Shown here one piece after another: positions 30,477 to 38,955 of a stretch of 64,000 bases of DNA (positions are counted from its first letter, which is position 1; every line of letters starts with the position of its first letter). This DNA is from Paraburkholderia caledonica NBRC 102488 (GTDB lineage Bacteria > Pseudomonadota > Gammaproteobacteria > Burkholderiales > Burkholderiaceae). The stretch is taken from positions 124,001-188,000 of the forward strand of contig NZ_BAYE01000004.1 in assembly GCF_000685095.1 (NCBI RefSeq). The letters are read 5' to 3'. Below the pieces are notes generated by a model. The model had not been told where the DNA came from and made no database searches. It worked only from the letters and a program-made list of their open reading frames with translations. The translations under genes and the position numbers were made by a program.

Positions 30477-30985
30477 ACCGTCCGCAATACATTCTGCAGC
30501 CGGTCAATCCGTACTTCATCGCGTTCAGCCTCGCTGCGGCCTTTCTGCTGAACCTGATGCCGTGGGGCCGCCTGATCGGCGTGCCCGACTTCGTCGCGCT
30601 CGTGCTGCTGTTCTGGAATGTGCATCAGCCGCGCAAGGTCGGCATGGGGATCGCGTTTTTCCTGGGTCTGCTAATGGACGTGCACAACGCCAGCCTGCTG
30701 GGCGAGCACGCGTTGGCGTACACGCTGCTGTCGTATGGCGCGATCACGATCCATCGCCGCGTCCTGTGGATGTCGCTCGGCGTGCAGACTTTCGCCGTCA
30801 TGCCGCTGCTGGTGATCGCTCAACTGGTGCCGTTCGTCATCCGTCTGCTGACGGGCGCGGCCTTTCCCGGCTGGGGTTATCTGATCGACGGGTTCGTCGA
30901 AGCCGCGCTGTGGCCCGTCGCGAGCCTGCTGCTGCTGATGCCGCAACGCCGGCCAGCCGACCCCGACGACACGCGGCCGATTTAA
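30473..30985 (+). CDS. mreD: Rod shape-determining protein MreD
   Basis: Polytopic inner-membrane partner of MreC. The 170-residue protein has about five hydrophobic segments and the family features GVPDFVALVLLFWN and FFLGLLMDV. Start overlaps mreC by four bases. A 141-base gap follows before mrdA. Confidence 0.92.
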   Translation: MNRPQYILQPVNPYFIAFSLAAAFLLNLMPWGRLIGVPDFVALVLLFWNVHQPRKVGMGIAFFLGLLMDVHNASLLGEHALAYTLLSYGAITIHRRVLWMSLGVQTFAVMPLLVIAQLVPFVIRLLTGAAFPGWGYLIDGFVEAALWPVASLLLLMPQRRPADPDDTRPI

Positions 30986-31126
30986 CAAGGCGTCGAGCGC
31001 GCGGGCGGTCCTCATGGAACTCATCTTTTCAGCCCGTTCGACGCCCATCGCTGTTCATGCCTTCCGGTTCAGGCCGGATCAGGCGCACACTCATGATGGC
31101 CGTCGCCCGGCCTTTTGCAGAATCGC

Positions 31127-33535
31127 ATGACCGAATTCAAGGACACTCAGCAACAGCTCTCGAAGTTCCGCCTGCGGGTCGCGGCGGCGGGCCTGTTCGT
31201 GTTCGTCTGCTTTGGGCTGATCGGCTTTCGCTTCCTGTTCCTGCAGGTGTGGCACTACAGCAAGTACTCGCTGCAAGCCGACGAAAACCGCATTTCCGTC
31301 GCGCCAATCGTACCGAACCGCGGCATCATCACTGACCGTAACGGCGTGGTGCTGGCCAAGAACTATTCCGCTTACACGCTCGAAATCACGCCGTCCAAGC
31401 TGGGCGCGCCACTCGAAACAGTGATCGACGATCTGGCCTCGGTCGTGTCGATCGACGCACGTGACCGGCGCCGCTTCAAGAAGCTGCAGGAAGACTCGAA
31501 AAACTTCGAAAGCCTGCCTATCCGCACCCGTCTGACCGACGACGAAGTCGCGCGCTTCACCGCACAGCGCTTCCGTTTTCCGGGCGTGGAAGTGCGCGCC
31601 CGCCTGTTCCGCCAATATCCGCTCGGGCCGACAGCGGCGCACGTGATCGGCTACATTGGCCGCATCTCGCAGCGCGACCAGGATCGTATCGACGACGCCA
31701 GCGATCAGAACGACAGCGATCCGGAACACTACGATCCGCGTCTGGACGCAAACAACTACAAGGGCACTGACTACATCGGCAAGATCGGTGTCGAGCAAAG
31801 TTACGAGACCGAGTTGCACGGCCAGACAGGTTTCGAGGAAGTCGAAGTCACCGCCGGCGGCCGGCCTGTGCGGACGATGTCGCGCACGCAGGCAACGCCG
31901 GGCAACAACCTTGTGCTGTCGCTCGACATTGGCTTGCAGCAGGTTGCCGAGCAGGCGTTCGCGGGCCGCCGCGGCGCGCTCGTCGCTATCGAGCCGGCCA
32001 CCGGCGACGTCCTCGCGTTCGTCTCCGCGCCGAGCTTCGACCCGAACTCTTTCGTCGACGGCATCGACCAGCAGACCTGGGACGAACTCAACAACTCGCC
32101 CGACCATCCGCTGCTGAACCGGCCGCTGCACGGCACTTATCCGCCAGGTTCGACGTATAAGCCGTTCATGGCCCTCGCCGCGCTATCGCTGCACAAGCGC
32201 ACGCCGGGTTGGGGTTTCCAGGACCCCGGCTCCTACACTTTCGGCGGTCACACCTTCCGCAACGACGTGCGCTCAGGTCAAGGTTGGGTCGACATGAACC
32301 GCGCCATCGTCGTGTCGAACGACACTTACTTCTACATGCTCGCTCACGATCTGGGCGTAAACGCCATTGCCGGTTTCATGAAACCGTGGGGTTTCGGCCA
32401 GATCACGGGAATCGACATTTCGGGGGAGGCGCGCGGCATCCTGCCTTCGACGGAATGGAAGCGCAAGGCCTACCGCAAGCCCGAGCAACAACGCTGGTAC
32501 GAAGGCGAAACGATCAGCCTCGGCATCGGCCAGGGCTACAACTCGTTCACCATTCTGCAACTCGCGCACGCCACGGCCACGCTCGCCAACAACGGCGTCG
32601 TGATGAAGCCGCACCTCGTGCGCGACATCGAAAATCCGATCACCAAGGGCACGCGCCCCGTCGTGCGCGATCCGAGCGACAAAATCGCGGTGAAGCAGTC
32701 CGACATCGACATCATCAAACGCGCGATGGAAGGCGTCATAACGAACGGCACGGCGTCCAAGCTGTTCATCGGCGCGCCGTATGTCGCCGCGGGCAAGACC
32801 GGCACCGCGCAGGTGTATTCGCTGCAAGGCGCGAACTACAAGGGCCATGCGATTGCGGAGCACTTGCGCGATCACGCGCTTTTCATCGCTTTCGCACCGG
32901 CGGAGCAACCGAAGATCGCGCTCGCCCTGATCGTGGAGAACGGCGGCTGGGGCGCCGAGGCGGCCGGCCCGATCGCGCGTAAGGTGCTCGACTACTACCT
33001 CGTCGGCAAGAATAAGCCGGGCGCGGAGGCAGCGGCAGTTGCGGCGGCAGCGTCGGCGACCGAGGACGCGTCCGCGCCGGAAGTCGGCGGTGCGCCGGCG
33101 CCGCAGGAAGCCGAGCAGCCGGTCAGGATCGCCGCGGGCTTCACCGCGCTGCCGATGCCCGGAGCGGCGTCCGCCGCGGCTGCTGCGTCGGCTGCCGCCG
33201 CGGCCGCAGCGGCGAACGGGGCATCGGGCGCAAGTGCTGCGTCTGGGGCGGCTGCAGCGTCTGCCGTCATGCCGACATCGAAGTTGTCCGCATCGACGGC
33301 GGCGACCGCGAGCACACCAAAGCTACCGGCCTCGGCCACTGCGGGCACACCCGCGTCGGCAGCAAAGGGTTCCGCGCCCCGCAAATCGGGGGCCCCGCGT
33401 CAACCGCGACCGGCGAGCGAGCCGGCACCAGTCGCCGCGCGCTCCGGAACCAGCACGATGCGCGATCCATCGCGCAATGACAGCACTCAAGCCACCTCGC
33501 CACGCCAGCCGGTTACCGGCGGCATCGACGAGTAA
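31127..33535 (+). CDS. mrdA: Penicillin-binding protein 2 with long Ala-rich C-terminal extension
   Basis: Class B transpeptidase of the elongasome. The 802-residue protein has one membrane helix (about 20-40), the pedestal domain, and the transpeptidase motifs: Ser342-x-x-Lys345 (STYK), Ser397-Asn-Asp (SND) and Lys557-Thr-Gly-Thr (KTGT). The catalytic core ends near residue 630. About 170 residues of Ala-, Pro- and Ser-rich low complexity follow, so the protein is well over the roughly 630 residues of E. coli PBP2. ATG 31127 is the start; a TTG four codons earlier is unlikely. RodA starts 10 bases after the stop. Confidence 0.94.
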   Translation: MTEFKDTQQQLSKFRLRVAAAGLFVFVCFGLIGFRFLFLQVWHYSKYSLQADENRISVAPIVPNRGIITDRNGVVLAKNYSAYTLEITPSKLGAPLETVIDDLASVVSIDARDRRRFKKLQEDSKNFESLPIRTRLTDDEVARFTAQRFRFPGVEVRARLFRQYPLGPTAAHVIGYIGRISQRDQDRIDDASDQNDSDPEHYDPRLDANNYKGTDYIGKIGVEQSYETELHGQTGFEEVEVTAGGRPVRTMSRTQATPGNNLVLSLDIGLQQVAEQAFAGRRGALVAIEPATGDVLAFVSAPSFDPNSFVDGIDQQTWDELNNSPDHPLLNRPLHGTYPPGSTYKPFMALAALSLHKRTPGWGFQDPGSYTFGGHTFRNDVRSGQGWVDMNRAIVVSNDTYFYMLAHDLGVNAIAGFMKPWGFGQITGIDISGEARGILPSTEWKRKAYRKPEQQRWYEGETISLGIGQGYNSFTILQLAHATATLANNGVVMKPHLVRDIENPITKGTRPVVRDPSDKIAVKQSDIDIIKRAMEGVITNGTASKLFIGAPYVAAGKTGTAQVYSLQGANYKGHAIAEHLRDHALFIAFAPAEQPKIALALIVENGGWGAEAAGPIARKVLDYYLVGKNKPGAEAAAVAAAASATEDASAPEVGGAPAPQEAEQPVRIAAGFTALPMPGAASAAAAASAAAAAAAANGASGASAASGAAAASAVMPTSKLSASTAATASTPKLPASATAGTPASAAKGSAPRKSGAPRQPRPASEPAPVAARSGTSTMRDPSRNDSTQATSPRQPVTGGIDE

Positions 33536-33545
33536 GGAGAAAGGC

Positions 33546-34694
33546 ATGCAATTCGACAAGCGCGCCTGGATCGACCGCATCAAGCGGATGTTCGCAGGCT
33601 TCGACCGCCCGCTCGCACTGGTGGTGTTTCTGCTGCTGTGCGTGGGGATCGTTACTTTGTACAGCGCGAGTCTCGACGTACCGGGCCGCGTGGAGGACCA
33701 GTTGCGCAACATCATGCTGACGTTCGTGCTGATGTGGGCGCTCGCCAACGTTCCGCCCACCACGCTGATGCGCTTCGCGGTCCCGCTTTATACATTCGGG
33801 ATCGCGCTACTGGTTGCCGTGGCGCTCTTCGGCCTCACGCGCAAGGGCGCGAAGCGCTGGATCAATGTCGGCGTGGTGATTCAGCCGTCGGAGATCATGA
33901 AGATCGCGACTCCGTTGATGCTCGCCTGGTACTATCAGCGGCGCGAAGGCGTGATGCGCTGGTACGACTTTCTGGTCGGACTGGTGATCCTTGCCGTGCC
34001 CGTGGGCTTGATCGCTAAACAGCCCGACCTGGGCACCGCCGTGCTCGTTTTCGCAGCCGGCTTCTTCGTCATTTACTTTGCGGGTTTGAGCTTCAAACTG
34101 ATCGTTCCGGTGTTGATTGCCGGCGTGATCGCGGTCGGCTCGATTGCGGCGTTTCAGGACAAGATCTGCCAGCCGGAAGTGCAGTGGCCGCTCATGCACG
34201 ACTATCAGAAGCACCGCATCTGTACGCTGCTCGACCCGACTTCCGATCCGCTCGGCAAGGGCTTCCACACCATTCAGGCGGTGATCGCGATCGGCTCCGG
34301 CGGCCCGCTCGGCAAGGGCTGGCTGAAGGGCACACAGGCGCATCTGGAGTTTATCCCCGAGAAACACACTGACTTCATCTTCGCCGTGTTCTCGGAAGAA
34401 TTCGGGCTCGCGGGCGGCGTCGTGCTACTCACGCTGTACATGTTGCTGATCGCTCGCGGGTTGTATATCGCCGCCAACGGCGCGACGCTATTCGGACGCC
34501 TGCTTGCAGGATCTTTGACAATGGCCTTCTTCACCTACGCGTTCGTCAATATCGGTATGGTGAGCGGCATCTTGCCGGTGGTCGGCGTGCCGCTGCCATT
34601 CATGAGTTACGGCGGCACCGCGCTGACGACGCTTGGCGTCGCCATCGGCCTGATCATGAGCGTTGCGCGACAGAAGCGGTTGATGCAGAGCTAG
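33546..34694 (+). CDS. rodA: Rod shape-determining protein RodA (SEDS glycosyltransferase)
   Basis: SEDS-family peptidoglycan polymerase that pairs with PBP2. The 382-residue protein has about ten membrane segments. Typical features are RWINVGVVIQPSEIMKI, the acidic KQPDLGTAV site, and the end motif LPFMSYGGTALTTLGVAIGL. Start at 33546 has GGAGAAAGGC upstream. Last gene of the mre-mrd cluster, closed by a bidirectional terminator. Confidence 0.96.
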   Translation: MQFDKRAWIDRIKRMFAGFDRPLALVVFLLLCVGIVTLYSASLDVPGRVEDQLRNIMLTFVLMWALANVPPTTLMRFAVPLYTFGIALLVAVALFGLTRKGAKRWINVGVVIQPSEIMKIATPLMLAWYYQRREGVMRWYDFLVGLVILAVPVGLIAKQPDLGTAVLVFAAGFFVIYFAGLSFKLIVPVLIAGVIAVGSIAAFQDKICQPEVQWPLMHDYQKHRICTLLDPTSDPLGKGFHTIQAVIAIGSGGPLGKGWLKGTQAHLEFIPEKHTDFIFAVFSEEFGLAGGVVLLTLYMLLIARGLYIAANGATLFGRLLAGSLTMAFFTYAFVNIGMVSGILPVVGVPLPFMSYGGTALTTLGVAIGLIMSVARQKRLMQS

Positions 34695-34785
34695 CCGGTG
34701 GGCTGATGGAAAGAAGTGGCTTCGTTTAGCAGCAAGACAAACGGCAAAGAGGACTCCAAGCAAGCCGGACCGCAAGTCGGAAAAC

Positions 34786-34817
34786 AGAAAGGGCGCATCG
34801 CCAGATGCGCCCTTTCT
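34786..34817. terminator. Bidirectional terminator between rodA and the Sel1 gene
   Basis: A 13-bp perfect stem, AGAAAGGGCGCAT (34786-34798) with ATGCGCCCTTTCT (34805-34817), loop of six bases. It contains a TTTCT on the plus side and the matching tract on the minus side, so it can serve both convergent genes. Confidence 0.8.
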
Positions 34818-34819
34818 CG

Positions 34820-35521
34820 TTATTGCGGTTTAACTTCCTTGTGGTCCCGCAGCTGCGCGCTCAGTTGCTGATACTTCAAGCGCGCCGCCGGATCGCCTTG
34901 CGCGGCCGCAGCCGCGTAGTAAGCCCGCGCCACGTTGAGGTTTTTGTCGACGCCGTCGCCGCCGCGTTCGTAGAAGGAGCCTGTCACGTACTGCGCGGTC
35001 ATATCGCCGCCCTCGGCAGCCTTCTTGTACCAGACGAACGCCTGCTGGTTGTCCCGATCGGTGCCCCGCCCATCGAGGAACTGATTAGCGAGCGCAAGCT
35101 CGGCCTGCACGTGCCCTTGCTGCGCGGCTTTTAGAAACCAGCGGTGCGCCTCGACCGGATCGCGGCCGACAAACTCGCCATCGTCATACATCTTGCCGTA
35201 CACATATTGCGCGTGCGACATGTTCGCGTCGGCGGCCTTGCGCAGCCACTTCTTGCCTTCGTCGACGTTGACCGCGGTGCCTTCTCCATTGAGCAGCATC
35301 ATCGCGTAATTGAACTGCGCAAGCCGGCTGCCGCGCTCGGCGGCCTTGCGGAACTCTGCAAGCGCTGCACCGAAATTGCCGGCGTTGTAGTCGGCGACCG
35401 CGGTTTGCGTCTCCGGATCGTTCGGCTTCGCGAGGCGATCCTGCGCATGCGCTGCGACGCCCGTGGTCAACGCCGCCGTAATCAACATGCGCGCGACAAC
35501 GCCTTGCACCATCCACTTCAT
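34820..35521 (-). CDS. Sel1-like repeat protein, exported
   Basis: A 233-residue protein with a signal peptide (about 1-26, ending GVAAHAQ) and about five Sel1/TPR-like repeats, for example AEFRKAAERGSRLAQFNYAM and WFLKAAQQGHVQAELALA. It is likely a periplasmic protein-interaction scaffold. Its ATG overlaps the stop of the aldolase gene (ATGA) and GGAGG precedes it, so it is co-translated with that gene. The function is unknown. Confidence 0.82.
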   Translation of the reverse strand: MKWMVQGVVARMLITAALTTGVAAHAQDRLAKPNDPETQTAVADYNAGNFGAALAEFRKAAERGSRLAQFNYAMMLLNGEGTAVNVDEGKKWLRKAADANMSHAQYVYGKMYDDGEFVGRDPVEAHRWFLKAAQQGHVQAELALANQFLDGRGTDRDNQQAFVWYKKAAEGGDMTAQYVTGSFYERGGDGVDKNLNVARAYYAAAAAQGDPAARLKYQQLSAQLRDHKEVKPQ

Positions 35522-36300
35522 GACCTCACCTCCTGCAGCGCCTGGCGGGTTGCGCGCAACATCCACATGACGTCGGCGGCCAGAGCGATAAAACGAAAAC
35601 CGGCATCGCGATGCTGCCTTGCGCTCGCGACGTCCATCGAAAAAATGCCAGCGGCAATGCCCGCCTTGTCCGCGGCGCTGACAATGCGCGCCATGGCCGC
35701 TTGCACATCGGCGTGTTTCGAATCGCCGAGATGACCGAGGCTCGCGGCGAGATCGGCGGGTCCGACAAACAGGCAATCGACGCCCGGCGTCGCTGCAATC
35801 TTGTCGACCTCGTCGAGGGCGCGCGCCGACTCGATCTGCACAATGGTCGCGATTTGCGCGTTGGCCGTTTGCACGTAATCGCGCCGCATGCCGTAGGCGG
35901 CGGCCCGCACGACGCCAGCGACGCCGCGCAGACCATCGAGCGCCTCGGCGCTCGGATATTGCGTCAGGCGCACCGCATGGGTAGCTTCTTCAGCGGAGTC
36001 GATATTGGGGAACATCAGCGTGCGTGCGCCAGCGTCCATCACGCGCTTGACGAGCCAGCCCTCGCTCGCCGGTACGCGCACCACCGGTTCGCTCGGCAGA
36101 TGCGCGGCGGCAATCGCACGCAGTTGCGAAGTCACGTCGCCGCTGTCGTTGGGCGCGTGCTCCATGTCGATCAGCAGCCAGTCGAAGCCGGCGTGAGCGA
36201 GTGCCTCAGCGGCGGAATCGCTGCCGAGCGACAGCCATAGGCCGAACAGCGGATCGACTTCTTTAAGACGTTGCTTGAGGGGATTGGTAAAGGTGCTCAT
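35518..36300 (-). CDS. HpcH/HpaI family aldolase
   Basis: Class II pyruvate-dependent aldolase of the HpcH/HpaI family (2-dehydro-3-deoxyglucarate or 4-hydroxy-2-oxoheptanedioate aldolase type). The 260-residue protein has GLWLSLGSDSAAEALAHAGF, the catalytic DWLLIDMEHAPND region, and the metal-binding VQIESARALDEVDKIA and LFVGPADLAASLGH blocks. The exact substrate is unknown. ATG 36300 with GGAG eight bases upstream is preferred to a GTG two codons earlier. Paired with the Sel1 gene. Confidence 0.86.
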   Translation of the reverse strand: MSTFTNPLKQRLKEVDPLFGLWLSLGSDSAAEALAHAGFDWLLIDMEHAPNDSGDVTSQLRAIAAAHLPSEPVVRVPASEGWLVKRVMDAGARTLMFPNIDSAEEATHAVRLTQYPSAEALDGLRGVAGVVRAAAYGMRRDYVQTANAQIATIVQIESARALDEVDKIAATPGVDCLFVGPADLAASLGHLGDSKHADVQAAMARIVSAADKAGIAAGIFSMDVASARQHRDAGFRFIALAADVMWMLRATRQALQEVRS

Positions 36301-36515
36301 CGCCACACTCCGTGACGATGAGCAGCTTCATTGCCTGACACGAGGGGAAGCGTGCTCGTCAGGCGAGCCCGGCGACGAGCCAGGCTCGAACGCGGACGGC
36401 CCGTTTGGCTGCTGCGATGCATTGCGGTGACCGGCATGTCTCCCTCCGTGTGGTTATCGGAGCGATCATACCGTGACAATAACGCGGCGGTTGGCCCGCG
36501 TAACGCGTGTGAGGA
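36301..36515. other. Gap between the aldolase gene and queD
   Basis: 215 bases, presumably holding the promoter of the aldolase-Sel1 pair and the end of the que transcript. I saw no ORF, terminator or clear promoter. Confidence 0.4.
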
Positions 36516-36962
36516 TCAGTCGCGAACCACGTCGGCCCAACAATTCGGCGTCTCGTACAGACGCAGCTTGTGCAGGCGCAGATTCACGCCATAGTGCGCA
36601 TCATAAACGTTCGCGAGAATGTCGAACGCTACAGCCGCGAGGTTTTCCACGGTCGGAATGCGGTCTAGCACCACGGTCTTGTGGCCAGCCATTGTTTCGA
36701 GGAAGCCGCGCACCTGCGTGTCGCCTTCGTAGACGAGGAACGCGTGATCCCACTTGTCGACGAGATGTTCGACGGCGAGCGACTTGACGTCGGCGAAGTC
36801 CATCACCATGCCGCGGTCGGGCGCGCCCTCCGTGTCGACCAGATCGCCTTGCAGCGTGATTTCGATCACATAGCGATGGCCGTGCAGATTACGGCACTGG
36901 CTGCGGTGATCGGGAATGCGGTGACCCGCGTCGAATTCGAGTTTTCGTGTAATCGTCAGCAC
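36516..36962 (-). CDS. queD: 6-carboxy-5,6,7,8-tetrahydropterin synthase
   Basis: Converts dihydroneopterin triphosphate to 6-carboxytetrahydropterin in queuosine synthesis. The 148-residue product has zinc ligands His14, His27 and His29 (FDAGHRI, LHGHRY), catalytic Cys23 (QCRN), and the conserved Asp-His pair in WDHAFL. It follows queE by six bases on the minus strand. Three que genes (C, E, D) form an operon. Confidence 0.93.
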   Translation of the reverse strand: MLTITRKLEFDAGHRIPDHRSQCRNLHGHRYVIEITLQGDLVDTEGAPDRGMVMDFADVKSLAVEHLVDKWDHAFLVYEGDTQVRGFLETMAGHKTVVLDRIPTVENLAAVAFDILANVYDAHYGVNLRLHKLRLYETPNCWADVVRD

Positions 36963-36968
36963 GGCAAA

Positions 36969-37601
36969 TCAGGGAATATTCAGATACTTGTGGGTCTGCA
37001 TCGACAGGCGCCATTGCGGATGGCGTTTGCACCAGTCGATCGCGAGCTTGGTGTTGATGTCGCGCGACGGGCCGTCCATTGGCTGGACGAGGAAATACTC
37101 GAAGTCGAGCTTCGCATAGTCGGACAGGCGCTGGTTGTCCTGCGGAATCACGACCTTCAGTTCGTTGCCCTTCGTGACGACGAGAGGCGCGTCGGCCTTC
37201 GGGCTTACGCAGATCCAGTCGATCGTTTCGAGCACCGGCAACGAGCCGTTGGTTTCGATCGCGATTTCAAATCCGGCCGCGTGCAGCGCGTCTACCAACG
37301 GCTGGTCGATCTGCAACATCGGCTCGCCGCCCGTGCACACGACAAAGCGTTGAGCCTCGCCTTCGGGCCATTGCGATGCGATCATTCGCACGAGATCTTC
37401 GGCCGTGCGGTACTTGCCGCCGTTCTCACCGTCCGTGCCTACGAAGTCCGTGTCGCAGAACCGGCAGACGGCTTCGGCGCGGTCTTCCTCGCGGCCCGAC
37501 CACAGATTGCAGCCGGCGAAGCGGCAAAACACAGCCGGACGCCCGGCATTCGCGCCCTCGCCTTGCAACGTATAGAAGATTTCCTTGACCGCGTACGTCA
37601 T
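36969..37601 (-). CDS. queE: 7-carboxy-7-deazaguanine synthase
   Basis: Radical SAM enzyme that contracts 6-carboxytetrahydropterin to 7-carboxy-7-deazaguanine. The 210-residue protein has a cluster motif with an expanded first gap: Cys31-x14-Cys46-x2-Cys49, the known QueE variant of Cx3Cx2C. TGGEP near residue 90 and the YTLQGEG start are typical. Between queC (71 bases upstream) and queD. Confidence 0.95.
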   Translation of the reverse strand: MTYAVKEIFYTLQGEGANAGRPAVFCRFAGCNLWSGREEDRAEAVCRFCDTDFVGTDGENGGKYRTAEDLVRMIASQWPEGEAQRFVVCTGGEPMLQIDQPLVDALHAAGFEIAIETNGSLPVLETIDWICVSPKADAPLVVTKGNELKVVIPQDNQRLSDYAKLDFEYFLVQPMDGPSRDINTKLAIDWCKRHPQWRLSMQTHKYLNIP

Positions 37602-37672
37602 GCTGCCTTCTGCCTAGATTTATCTTGTGTACCTAAAAACGACTGCCGGAGCCTCGCTGTGGCGAGGCCTTC

Positions 37673-38404
37673 TCAAACCGGTTCGGTTACCTTTTCACCG
37701 GCGAGATAGGCTTCGTAACCACGCTTGCGCAAGCGGCAGGCCGGGCATTCGCCACAGCCGAAGCCCCATGCGTGCAATTCCGCGCGCTCGCCGACATAAC
37801 AGGTATGCGTCTCTATGCGCACCAGTTCCACCAACTCGTCGCCACCTAGCTCATGCGCAAGGCGCCACGTGTCCGCCTTGTCGAGCCACATCAACGGAGT
37901 TTCGAGCAGGAGGCGCGTGTCCATGCCGAGATTCAGCGCGACCTGCAAAGCCTTCATGGTGTCGTCCCGGCAATCGGGATAGCCCGAAAAATCCGTCTCG
38001 CACATTCCGCCGACCAACACCTGCAAACCACGCCGATAAGCGATGGCCGCCGCGATCGTCATGAACATCAGATTGCGGCCGGGCACGAACGTATTCGGCA
38101 AACCGTTGGCCGTCGCCTCGATTTCGATCTCGCGCGTCATGGCCGTGTCGCTGATTGCGCCGAGCACGGACAGATCGATCATGTGATCGTCGCCGAGGCG
38201 CTCGCTCCACGCCGGGAACGTACGCACTACTGCATTGCGGAAGCCTTCGCGGCATTCGAGTTCGACGCGGTGCCGCTGACCATAGTCGAAGCCGAGCGTC
38301 TCAACCGTTTCATAACGTTCAAGTGCCCATGCGAGGCACGTGGCCGAATCCTGGCCGCCGGAAAACAGCACCAGAGCGCTACGTTTAGCGTCTTTGCGGA
38401 TCAC
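37673..38404 (-). CDS. queC: 7-cyano-7-deazaguanine synthase
   Basis: ATP-dependent enzyme that makes preQ0 from 7-carboxy-7-deazaguanine and ammonia. The 243-residue product has the PP-loop [14 protein letters not shown] and the zinc motif [17 protein letters not shown], with another Cys just upstream. The GTG at 38404 has GGAG eight bases before it and begins the conserved [17 protein letters not shown]; the open frame continues upstream without similarity. First gene of queC-queE-queD. I found no preQ1 riboswitch pattern in the leader. Confidence 0.94.
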   Translation of the reverse strand: MIRKDAKRSALVLFSGGQDSATCLAWALERYETVETLGFDYGQRHRVELECREGFRNAVVRTFPAWSERLGDDHMIDLSVLGAISDTAMTREIEIEATANGLPNTFVPGRNLMFMTIAAAIAYRRGLQVLVGGMCETDFSGYPDCRDDTMKALQVALNLGMDTRLLLETPLMWLDKADTWRLAHELGGDELVELVRIETHTCYVGERAELHAWGFGCGECPACRLRKRGYEAYLAGEKVTEPV

Positions 38405-38505
38405 CGTGAAACTCCGTGAATGATGAGTGCCGCGTCGCGCTGCGTGAGGTGTGCCATGCAAACAACGCGGCGCGACGCGAGCCGGCACTGCTGCCGGCCC
38501 AAAGC

Positions 38506-38533
38506 AGTATAGGCCGCGCCTTCGGCCTGCAAA
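38506..38533 (-). promoter_or_regulatory. Probable promoter of queC-queE-queD
   Basis: Minus strand: -35 TTTGCA (38528-38533), 16-bp spacer, -10 TATACT (38506-38511). It lies about 100 bases upstream of the queC start and downstream of the tRNA-Phe terminator. The rest of the 38405-38738 gap shows no gene. Confidence 0.55.
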
Positions 38534-38738
38534 GTCGCTGGGCGCTTATACCGTTGATCGTCGGGCGAGGGGTTCGGTGCGGATCGCGGCTCGGCCGCGG
38601 ACCCTTGAACGAATTCGGCGGGCGACGCACTCGCATGCAAGTGCTTGAACTGGCGCGATTTTATCACGCGATGCCGAACCTCGCCCGGCGCGCCCCGACG
38701 TACTACCGGCGAGCACCGAAGCAACGAAAGCTCACCGC

Positions 38739-38778
38739 AAAAGGAAAAGCCCCAGGAATCTTGCGATTTCCTGGGGCT
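38739..38778 (-). terminator. tRNA-Phe terminator
   Basis: Minus-strand stem of 11 bp, AGCCCCAGGAA / TTCCTGGGGCT (38768-38778 with 38748-38758), with an 8-base loop and a TTTTCCTTTT tail. It starts seven bases beyond the CCA end of tRNA-Phe. Confidence 0.85.
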
Positions 38779-38784
38779 GAATCC

Positions 38785-38860
38785 TGGTGGCCTGGGACGG
38801 AATCGAACCATCGACACGCGGATTTTCAATCCGCTGCTCTACCAACTGAGCTACCGGGCC
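38785..38860 (-). tRNA. tRNA-Phe(GAA)
   Basis: 76 bases including an encoded CCA. The cloverleaf folds well: D-stem GCTC/GAGC, anticodon stem GCGGA/TCCGC with loop TTGAAAA (anticodon GAA), T-stem GATGG/CCGTC with loop TTCGATT. The acceptor stem GGCCCGG/CCAGGCC has a C-A mismatch at position 5:68. Confidence 0.97.
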
Positions 38861-38873
38861 AACGAAGAACGAA

Positions 38874-38902
38874 ATGATATCAAAGGGTCATTCGCTGGGC
38901 AA
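38874..38902 (-). promoter_or_regulatory. tRNA-Phe promoter
   Basis: Minus strand: -35 TTGCCC (38897-38902), 17-bp spacer, -10 TATCAT (38874-38879), 13 bases before the mature tRNA 5' end. Confidence 0.65.
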
Positions 38903-38955
38903 GCCCCTTCCCGAAAAAATGTGGGGAGGTGAAATCCGCGCGCGTAACGCGGCGC

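Noticed and set aside
33165..33330. Ala-coding repeat tract in mrdA considered as a tandem DNA repeat
   Set aside because: Codons vary; it is low-complexity protein sequence, not a DNA repeat.
38405..38738. preQ1 riboswitch upstream of queC
   Set aside because: No compact hairpin with A-rich tail pairing into its loop was found.
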